Shown here: in pieces, positions 58,052 to 64,000 of the stretch
How positions within the stretch are numbered: the first letter of the stretch is position 1
How the letters are laid out: each line of letters opens with the position of its first letter
Notes under the pieces: generated by a model
What the model was told of the DNA's origin: nothing
Databases searched by the model: none
Seen by the model: the letters and a program-made list of their open reading frames with translations, nothing else
From: a bacterium
GTDB taxonomy: Bacteria > Zhuqueibacterota > QNDG01 > JAFGCO01
Assembly: GCA_016930535.1 (NCBI GenBank)
Contig: JAFGGN010000135.1
Coordinates: forward strand, 1 to 64,000
Direction: 5' to 3'
DNA: 64,000 bases
Translations under genes and position numbers: made by a program

Positions 58052-61000
58052 ATGTCACGACCATGTGTTACCATTGATGGAAATGAGGCGGCGGCCTATA
58101 CGGCATTTCGTACCAACGAAGTGATTGCGATCTATCCGATCACACCGAGTTCACCGATGGGTGAGCATTCGGATGCGTGGGCCGTTGAAGGCTTGAAAAA
58201 TATCTGGGGTACGGTGCCCCAGGTCACTGAAATGCAGGCCGAAGGCGGCGCAGCCGGTGCCGTGCATGGTGCACTTCAGGGAGGTGCATTGACCACGACA
58301 TTTACCGCATCGCAGGGACTGCTGCTGATGATTCCCAATATGTTCAAAATTGCCGGAGAACTCACATCCACTGTATTTCATGTTTCGGCAAGGTCCGTAG
58401 CCACGCATGCGCTTTCGATTTTCTGTGACCACAGTGACGTCATGGCTGCCCGGTCGACCGGATTTGCATTTCTTGCCAGCAACACGATTCAGGAAGTGAT
58501 GGATTTCGCACTCATCGCACAGGCGGCCACGCTTGCATCCCGCGTTCCGTTCGTGCATTTTTTCGACGGATTCAGAACTTCTCATGAGGTTTCCAAGGTT
58601 GAACAGATTTCTGAAGACGATATGCGTGCCCTGATCGATAACGAGCTTGTACGCGCCCACCGGCTGCGCTGCCTTTCGTCCGACCATCCCGTGATCCGGG
58701 GCACGGCCCAGAATCCCGATGTGTTCTTTCAGGCCCGTGAAACGGTCAATCCCTATTACGAAGCCTGTCCGGACCTTGTGCAGAAGGCGATGGATCAGTT
58801 CGGCAAGGTCGTGGGCCGGTCATATCATCTGTTCGATTATGTGGGCGCGAAGGATGCGGAGCACGTGATCGTTCTGATGGGATCGGGCGCGGATACAGCC
58901 GAGGAAACCGTGCAGTACCTTCAGAAAAAGGGTGAAAAAGTGGGGCTTCTCAAGGTTCGTTTATACCGTCCCTTCTCGATCCGGCATTTTATCGAAACCC
59001 TGCCTCCGACAGTCAGGAATATTTCCGTACTCGACCGGACCAAGGAACCCGGTGCAGCCGGCGAGCCCCTGTATCAGGATATTGTCACGGCACTCGCCGA
59101 GGCGAAAGCCGGGGGTATTTCATCGTTCAGTAACGAACCGAAGGTGACAGGCGGAAGATACGGCCTGTCATCCAAGGAATTTACTCCGGCCATGGTGAAG
59201 GGTGTTTTCGACAACATGAAACAATCTTCCGCAAGAAATCATTACACGGTGGGCATTCTGGATGACGTTTCGAACACCAGTCTGGAATATGATCCGTCAT
59301 TCGTGGTGGAACCCGATAACAGGACGCGGGCCGTTTTCTACGGTCTGGGATCGGACGGCACCGTCAGTGCCAACAAGAACTCGATTAAAATTATCGGCGA
59401 AGAGACGGAAAACAGTGCCCAGGGATACTTCGTGTACGATTCAAAGAAAGCGGGATCCGTTACCGTGTCTCATCTGCGGTTCGGTCCCGATCCGATTCAC
59501 TCGCCGTATCTGATTTCAAAGGCCAATTTTGTGGCATGTCATCAGTTTTCCTTTCTTGAAAAGTACGACATGCTGAAGGTGGCGGAGGACGGTGCGACCT
59601 TCCTGTTGAACAGCATTTACAGCGCGGATTCGGTCTGGGATCATCTGCCGAAGATGGTGCAGCAGCAGATCATCGATAAAAAACTGAAATTCTACGTCAT
59701 CGACGCATATAAACTGGCCAACGAGGTCGGGCTGGGTGTACGTATCAATACCATCATGCAGACCTGTTTTTTCGCGATCAGCAATGTGCTGCCCAAGGAT
59801 CAGGCCATCGATCTCATTAAAACATTCACGAAAAAAACCTACGGCAAGCGCGGCGAATCCGTGATTCAGATGAATTTCAAGGCCATCGACATGGCCGTGG
59901 ATCATCTGGTGCAGGTTCAGGTTCCGGCCGCAGCCACGAGCAGTATTCCGATGCGCAGTCCGGTACCGGACGAGGCCCCGGATTATGTGAAAAAGGTCAC
60001 CGGTGAGATCGTGGCCGGACGCGGCGACGACCTTCCCGTCAGCGCATTTGCACCGGACGGCACGTTCCCGTCCGCCACGACGCAATGGGAAAAACGCAAC
60101 ATCGCGCTCGAAGTCCCCGTCTGGGAATCCGATATATGCATTCAATGCGGCAAATGCGTGTTCGTCTGTCCCCATGCAGTGATCCGGTCCAAGGTATACG
60201 ATGCATCCCTTCTGGACAAGGCTCCTGAAACGTTCAAATCCGTTGACGCCAAATGGAAGCAGTTTGAAGGCAAAAAATTCACGCTTCAGATTTCAGCCGA
60301 AGACTGCACGGGCTGCGGCGTGTGCGTTTCCAATTGTCCCGCAAAAAGTAAAACCGAACCGGACAAGAAAGCGATCAATATGAGCGCGCTGGATCCGATC
60401 CGTGAAAAGGAGCGGGCAAACTGGAAGTTCTTCCAGACCCTGCCTTACGGCAACCGCAAGGAACTCAAACTGAATCTGGTCAAGGATGTGCAGCTGCTCC
60501 AGCCTTTGTTTGAATTCAGCGGTGCCTGCGCGGGATGCGGCGAGACGGCCTATATCAAGCTCTTGAGCCAGCTTTTCGGAGACCGGGCTGTGATTGCCAA
60601 TGCCACCGGATGTTCCTCGATTTACGGCGGCAATCTCCCCACGACACCCTATGCACAGACACCTGAGGGCCGCGGTCCGGCATGGTCCAATTCGCTTTTC
60701 GAAGACAATGCGGAATTCGGTATGGGTATGCGTCTGGCTCTCGACAAGCAGATCGAATATGCCGGCGAGCTTGTCAGGCGCCTGTCCGCTTCTGTCGGCC
60801 AGGATCTTGCGGACGCCCTGCTTAATGCGGATCAGACAACGGATGAAGGCATCGAAACACAGCGTGAACGTGTCGTTCAACTGAAAAAGAAGCTCGAAGC
60901 CGTCAAAAGCGACGAAGCCAGAGAACTGCAGAGCCTGGCCGATGTCCTGGTCAGCAAAAACGTCTGGATCGTCGGCGGTGACGGCTGGGCCTACGATATC

Positions 61001-61612
61001 GGGTACGGCGGTCTGGACCATGTGATTGCCTCCGGACGGAACGTCAACATCCTGGTGCTCGATACGGAAGTGTATTCGAACACGGGCGGTCAGGCTTCCA
61101 AAGCCACGCCGCGCGGCGCGACTGCCAAATTTGCCATGGGCGGCAAACCCGTTCCCAAGAAAGATCTGGCCATGATGGCCATTTCCTACGGCAATGTGTA
61201 TGTGGCACGCGTCGCACTGGGTGCAAATGACGCACAGACGCTGAAAGCCTTCAGGGAAGCCGAGGCCTATAACGGTCCCTCGCTGATTCTGGCCTATTCG
61301 CACTGTATCGCACATGGATACGATCTGGTCAAAGGTCTGAGTCAGCAGAAACTGGCCGTGGAGTCGGGCTACTGGCCCCTGATCCGCTATAATCCGGACC
61401 TGCTTGGGGAAAACAAGAATCCGCTGACGCTGGATTCAAAAGCACCGGCCATTCCGTTGAAGGATTATGTATACAACGAGACCCGGTACAGCATGCTGAC
61501 CAAGACGAGACCCGAGGCGGCCGCTCAGCTTCTGAAGGATGCACAGGAGGATGTCCGGAAACGGTGGAGGGCCTACGCGCATCTGGCCGAAATGCCCGTG
61601 AACGACAAATAG
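58052..61612 (+). CDS. nifJ: Pyruvate:ferredoxin (flavodoxin) oxidoreductase
   Basis: 1186 residues, the usual single-chain length; ATG follows AAAGGAGGAAATGTTAG. It converts pyruvate and CoA to acetyl-CoA and CO2, passing electrons to ferredoxin. The N-terminal part has AAAYTAFRTNEVIAIYPITP and EMQAEGGAAGAVHGALQGGA. Two 4Fe-4S motifs start at about residue 696 (CIQCGKCVFVCPHAVI) and 752 (CTGCGVCVSNCPAK). The TPP domain has CAGCGETAYIKLL (about 826), GDGWAYDIGYGG (Asp977) and EVYSNTGGQASKATPRGA. The enzyme is oxygen-sensitive, consistent with the antioxidant genes around it. A dihydroorotate-dehydrogenase-like gene follows, a neighbour often seen with this enzyme. Confidence 0.97.
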   Translation: MSRPCVTIDGNEAAAYTAFRTNEVIAIYPITPSSPMGEHSDAWAVEGLKNIWGTVPQVTEMQAEGGAAGAVHGALQGGALTTTFTASQGLLLMIPNMFKIAGELTSTVFHVSARSVATHALSIFCDHSDVMAARSTGFAFLASNTIQEVMDFALIAQAATLASRVPFVHFFDGFRTSHEVSKVEQISEDDMRALIDNELVRAHRLRCLSSDHPVIRGTAQNPDVFFQARETVNPYYEACPDLVQKAMDQFGKVVGRSYHLFDYVGAKDAEHVIVLMGSGADTAEETVQYLQKKGEKVGLLKVRLYRPFSIRHFIETLPPTVRNISVLDRTKEPGAAGEPLYQDIVTALAEAKAGGISSFSNEPKVTGGRYGLSSKEFTPAMVKGVFDNMKQSSARNHYTVGILDDVSNTSLEYDPSFVVEPDNRTRAVFYGLGSDGTVSANKNSIKIIGEETENSAQGYFVYDSKKAGSVTVSHLRFGPDPIHSPYLISKANFVACHQFSFLEKYDMLKVAEDGATFLLNSIYSADSVWDHLPKMVQQQIIDKKLKFYVIDAYKLANEVGLGVRINTIMQTCFFAISNVLPKDQAIDLIKTFTKKTYGKRGESVIQMNFKAIDMAVDHLVQVQVPAAATSSIPMRSPVPDEAPDYVKKVTGEIVAGRGDDLPVSAFAPDGTFPSATTQWEKRNIALEVPVWESDICIQCGKCVFVCPHAVIRSKVYDASLLDKAPETFKSVDAKWKQFEGKKFTLQISAEDCTGCGVCVSNCPAKSKTEPDKKAINMSALDPIREKERANWKFFQTLPYGNRKELKLNLVKDVQLLQPLFEFSGACAGCGETAYIKLLSQLFGDRAVIANATGCSSIYGGNLPTTPYAQTPEGRGPAWSNSLFEDNAEFGMGMRLALDKQIEYAGELVRRLSASVGQDLADALLNADQTTDEGIETQRERVVQLKKKLEAVKSDEARELQSLADVLVSKNVWIVGGDGWAYDIGYGGLDHVIASGRNVNILVLDTEVYSNTGGQASKATPRGATAKFAMGGKPVPKKDLAMMAISYGNVYVARVALGANDAQTLKAFREAEAYNGPSLILAYSHCIAHGYDLVKGLSQQKLAVESGYWPLIRYNPDLLGENKNPLTLDSKAPAIPLKDYVYNETRYSMLTKTRPEAAAQLLKDAQEDVRKRWRAYAHLAEMPVNDK

Positions 61613-61680
61613 TGAAGCTGTTCCTGTCATCTGGCCGGAACCTTTGATCATGTAACAACGTATTTTACTGATGACTGTTT

Positions 61681-61711
61681 TTGAAAAGGGTGAATTGTTC
61701 ACCCTTTTCAA
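61681..61711 (+). terminator. Perfect 14-bp hairpin after nifJ
   Basis: TTGAAAAGGGTGAA (61681-61694) pairs exactly with TTCACCCTTTTCAA (61698-61711) around a TTG loop, 68 bp after the nifJ stop. No T run follows, so termination strength is uncertain. Confidence 0.6.
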
Positions 61712-61722
61712 ATTCAGCCCAA

Positions 61723-61817
61723 ACTGAATCGGGGCGGAATGATCCGTCGAATATCTACGGCAGATTGTTGAATACAAAATCCGGTAATCGTGATTTTGAT
61801 TCCGCCCCTGATTCAGT
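61723..61817. repeat. MITE-like element with 18-19 bp inverted ends
   Basis: ACTGAATCGGGGCGGAAT (61723-61740) and ATTCCGCCCCTGATTCAGT (61799-61817) are inverted copies with one bulged base, enclosing 58 bp. The total is 95 bp. No target duplication is evident. It could be a miniature inverted-repeat element or a structured RNA leader of the next gene. Confidence 0.55.
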
Positions 61818-61871
61818 CGTTGTACAAAAATCGTTTTTAAAACGAACTGCATGAATAAGGGAGGCATGGCC

Positions 61872-62858
61872 ATGGATCTGTCGACAGAATATCTCGGATT
61901 ACCGCTAAAATCACCGCTTGTTATTTCTTCTTCGCCGCTGGCTAAGGATGTGGACAAAGTCCGGCAGATCGAGGATGCGGGCGCGGGCGCGGTCGTACTG
62001 CATTCTCTTTTCGAGGAGCAGATTCTCATCGAGGAGAAGCAGCTGAACGAGAACCTGCTTCAGGGAACGGAGAGTTTTGCAGAAGCATTGAATTATTTTC
62101 CCGAGCTTACTCGTTTTCATCATGGACCCGAAGGGTATCTGGCACATATCAGCGACATCAGGTCCGCGGTGGACATACCCGTAATTGCCAGCCTGAACGG
62201 TATATCCGTGGGGGGGTGGATCGACTATGCCAGACAAATCGAAGCCGCCGGCGCGGACGCACTTGAGCTCAATCTGTACTTCATCCCCACGGATCCCGCG
62301 GTCATGGGAACACAGGTCGAGCATATGTATACGGTTCTGGTAAAGGAAATCACCGCGAAAATCAAAATTCCCGTGGCCGTGAAACTGAGTCCCTATTTCA
62401 GTGCCACGGCCAATATGCTCAGACGTATCGATCAGGCCGGCGCCAAGGGACTTGTCCTGTTCAACCGGTTTTATCAGCCTGATTTTGATCTGGACAGACT
62501 TGAGGTCAATCCCCGGATCGTGCTGAGCAGCTCTGATGAACTCACACTCCGTCTGAGATGGACCGCCATACTGAGCGGCCAGGTGCACTGTGATATCGCG
62601 GTGACCGGAGGCGTTCATACTTCAGACGATGTGATCAAGACGATTCTGGCCGGAGCACGCGTGGCCATGATGACTTCCGCTGTTTTGAAACACGGCATCC
62701 CGTATATAGGGGATATTTTATCCGGCGTTGAAGCATGGATGGAAAAGAAGGGATATTCTTCGGTGCAGGATATGCGTGGGATTCTTTCAATGAAAAAAAT
62801 CGCCGAGCCGGCGGCTTATGTCAGAAGCAATTATATGAAAGTGCTGGGATCGTACTGA
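61872..62858 (+). CDS. Dihydroorotate-dehydrogenase-like protein
   Basis: 328 residues from the ATG at 61872, seven bases after GGGAGG; ATGs at 61866 and 61851 are also in frame. It is an FMN-binding TIM barrel: YLGLPLKSPLVISSSPLAK, VIASLNGISVGGWIDYARQI, ALELNLYFIP, VAVKLSPYFSA and DIAVTGGVHTSDDVIKTILA. The segment NxxxCPN of true dihydroorotate dehydrogenase is changed to NLYFIPTD, so the catalytic Cys/Ser is lost and a different substrate is likely. It is a common neighbour of pyruvate:ferredoxin oxidoreductase in anaerobic Bacteroidota relatives. Reaction unknown. Confidence 0.88.
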   Translation: MDLSTEYLGLPLKSPLVISSSPLAKDVDKVRQIEDAGAGAVVLHSLFEEQILIEEKQLNENLLQGTESFAEALNYFPELTRFHHGPEGYLAHISDIRSAVDIPVIASLNGISVGGWIDYARQIEAAGADALELNLYFIPTDPAVMGTQVEHMYTVLVKEITAKIKIPVAVKLSPYFSATANMLRRIDQAGAKGLVLFNRFYQPDFDLDRLEVNPRIVLSSSDELTLRLRWTAILSGQVHCDIAVTGGVHTSDDVIKTILAGARVAMMTSAVLKHGIPYIGDILSGVEAWMEKKGYSSVQDMRGILSMKKIAEPAAYVRSNYMKVLGSY

Positions 62859-62928
62859 CAATACCGGCATGGCTGTAAAGTGTTCAGTTCAATTTCAATG
62901 CGCAACCGTCTTGAATAAGGAGGTACCC

Positions 62929-63327
62929 ATGGGTAAATTTGGTGAACATATCAAGGAGGCCGACTGGAAGAGCGAAAAGCACGTGCCGGTCATCGAATGC
63001 CCGGATGAAGTGAAATCCGGTGAAGTATTTGAAGTCAAAGCCGCTCTGGGCAAAGAAATCGCGCATCCCAATACCACGGAGCATCATATCCGGTGGATCG
63101 CACTGTATTTTCATGCGGACGGAGAGAAATTCAACTATCATGTCGGCCAGTTCGAGTTCAATGCACACGGCGAATCCGCCGAGGGCGCCAATTCCGGACC
63201 GGTCTACACGCATCATACGGTGACCACGGGCATGAAACTGGCCAAATCCGGAACCCTGCATGCGGTCGCATTCTGCAATATTCACGGACTTTGGGAATCT
63301 TCGAAAACAATTAAAGTAAAAGAATAA
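62929..63327 (+). CDS. Superoxide reductase, class II (neelaredoxin type)
   Basis: 132 residues from the ATG at 62929, with AAGGAGGT five bases upstream; a longer frame starts at 62869. It reduces superoxide to hydrogen peroxide at a mononuclear iron site. The five ligands expected from the Pyrococcus enzyme are visible: His18 (SEKHVPVIE), His46 and His52 (AHPNTTEHHIRW), Cys116 and His119 (AFCNIHGLWESS). Glu16 of SEKH is the conserved loop residue. The N-terminal desulforedoxin zinc/iron domain of class I enzymes is absent. Rubredoxin (56054) is the likely electron donor. Confidence 0.97.
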   Translation: MGKFGEHIKEADWKSEKHVPVIECPDEVKSGEVFEVKAALGKEIAHPNTTEHHIRWIALYFHADGEKFNYHVGQFEFNAHGESAEGANSGPVYTHHTVTTGMKLAKSGTLHAVAFCNIHGLWESSKTIKVKE

Positions 63328-63329
63328 AA

Positions 63330-63375
63330 ACATAGACCAAAGACCAAAGATAAAAGATCAAAAAACAAAGAAGGG
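63330..63375. repeat. Purine-rich AAAGA tract after superoxide reductase gene
   Basis: CATAGACCAAAGACCAAAGA and ATAAAAGATCAAAAAACAAA units follow the stop. Same family and orientation as the other tracts. Confidence 0.6.
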
Positions 63376-63465
63376 GATTACGGTCCTGATGCCTGATCCG
63401 GGTCCGGTCCCCGGCTTTATTCAATTTTAATATATTTCATCCTGAGAAAGGAGGTCTGACGGGCC

Positions 63466-63966
63466 ATGAAGGCTTCGATGCTGAGTGTGGAGAAGGCACT
63501 GTCGGTTGCGATCAAATCCGAAGTCGTGGCCGAGGATGTGTACAGGAATCTGAATAAGAAAGTGAAGAATTTCGTGCTGCAGGACAAGCTGAAATTTCTG
63601 GCGGCCGAAGAGAAAAAACATCAGAAAATACTGCTCGGGCTGTTTCACCGGCTGTTCCCGGAACAGGAGCCGTCCAAAGAGGACAAATCGCTGCTCCCTG
63701 CCATGGAGCTGTCTCTCGAAGAAGAGGCTTCCGTACCGGATCTGCTTGAAATGGCCATGGAGGCCGAGAAAGTATCGGAAGAATTTTATGACGAACTCTC
63801 CCAGGAGGTAGAAGACCGCACGGCCAAGGAAATTCTGCAGTATCTGGCCAGCATGGAACACGGACATTACTTTCTGATCAAGGGCGAGTACGATCTCTGT
63901 ATGCGGGACGAGGATTACTATAACCGTGATGAATTTTCGGTGGACATGGTTCATGTGGGACCCTAA
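63466..63966 (+). CDS. Rubrerythrin-like diiron protein
   Basis: 166 residues; ATG at 63466 with AAAGGAGGT 11 bases upstream (ATG at 63478 also possible). It is a ferritin-like four-helix domain without a rubredoxin tail. Possible diiron ligands are SEVVAEDVYRNL, LAAEEKKHQKIL (ExxH), AMEAEKVSEEFYDEL and LASMEHGHYFL (ExxH). It belongs with erythrin/rubrerythrin proteins found near superoxide reductase in anaerobes and may deal with peroxide or store iron. A purine-rich tract starts within 15 bases of its stop. Confidence 0.82.
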   Translation: MKASMLSVEKALSVAIKSEVVAEDVYRNLNKKVKNFVLQDKLKFLAAEEKKHQKILLGLFHRLFPEQEPSKEDKSLLPAMELSLEEEASVPDLLEMAMEAEKVSEEFYDELSQEVEDRTAKEILQYLASMEHGHYFLIKGEYDLCMRDEDYYNRDEFSVDMVHVGP

Positions 63967-64000
63967 ACAGGATTAAAGAACAAAGAACAAAGACGGAGAA
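63967..64000. repeat. Purine-rich AAAGA tract at window end
   Basis: ACAGGATTAAAGAACAAAGA then ACAAAGACGGAGAA to the edge. It continues the pattern seen after other + strand stops, and the ACGGAGAA end matches the start of the window's first tract. Confidence 0.6.

Noticed and set aside
1..64000. tRNA, rRNA or riboswitch genes
   Set aside because: No GGTTCGAATCC-type T-arm with a matching acceptor stem, no rRNA block and no recognised riboswitch core was found while reading both strands; small RNAs cannot be excluded by eye.

Overview
The window looks like a chromosomal segment from an uncultured, anaerobic, diderm bacterium of the FCB side of the tree (a Calditrichota, KSB1 or Ignavibacteria-like candidate lineage; the exact phylum cannot be fixed from the sequence alone). 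Three things suggest this. Seven secreted proteins end in a Por/T9SS-type C-terminal sorting domain, with a PNPFNP-type motif and a final basic-hydrophobic tail. There is a Bacteroidota-style ECF sigma / FecR-DUF4974 / STN-receptor cluster and a PorV/UPF0164-type outer-membrane protein. Pyruvate:ferredoxin oxidoreductase, superoxide reductase, rubrerythrins and rubredoxin point to an oxygen-sensitive metabolism. Almost all genes lie on the + strand; only one lipoprotein gene (18732-19538) is on the - strand. No tRNA, rRNA, CRISPR array, transposase or phage gene was recognised.

Layout. 1-408 is a repeat-rich intergenic region. 409-2811 encodes a DUF362 protein with a sorting domain. 3000-9601 is a sigma / secreted BACON-DNRLRE protein / FecR / STN-carboxypeptidase-regulatory receptor unit, i.e. 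a surface-signalling module. 9708-18679 holds three large secreted proteins with CBM9-like, CARDB, InlB-like, LamG and sorting domains plus a small lipoprotein. 18732-19538 (-) is a CBM9 lipoprotein and 19724-21697 a Tat-exported sulfatase with a sorting domain. Together these suggest a host- or polysaccharide-facing surface repertoire. 22212-35052 is mostly housekeeping: VanZ-LamG membrane protein, leuS, a porin-like barrel, rhomboid protease, murein amidase, murI, secD, secF, a STAS protein and purA.

35419-50515 is the most interesting segment: nine tightly packed, partly overlapping + strand genes. They encode a 1452-residue FN3-type secreted protein with a sorting domain, a second secreted protein with a FlgD-like C-terminus, a PorV-like barrel with a helical repeat tail, another outer-membrane barrel, an ExbB/TolQ-like proton channel with an extra exported N-terminal domain, two ExbD-like proteins, a TonB-like protein and a TPR/NHL-propeller protein. 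Read together they look like a dedicated proton-motive-force-driven envelope machine (secretion, surface motion or transport) that does not match a system I can name.

50673-53863 has a lipid kinase, a repeat-rich gap, an Obg/DRG-type GTPase and a MEMO-family protein. 53933-57233 is an oxidative-stress and iron region: a Fur-family regulator, translationally coupled to a secreted protein that looks like a superoxide-reductase fold with a damaged iron site and to a DUF5777 barrel, then rubrerythrin, rubredoxin, ferritin and a Bcp-type peroxiredoxin. 57603-62858 holds a stand-alone receiver protein, a full-length pyruvate:ferredoxin oxidoreductase and a dihydroorotate-dehydrogenase-like protein. 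The window ends with a class II superoxide reductase and a rubrerythrin-like diiron protein.

The intergenic DNA is unusual. It carries a 78-bp double-palindrome repeat in two places, a 16-bp tandem repeat with exact inverted copies about 29.5 kb apart, and purine-rich AAAGAAC-like heptamer tracts that follow stop codons on the coding strand. All domain names are recognised from sequence by eye; no database search was run.
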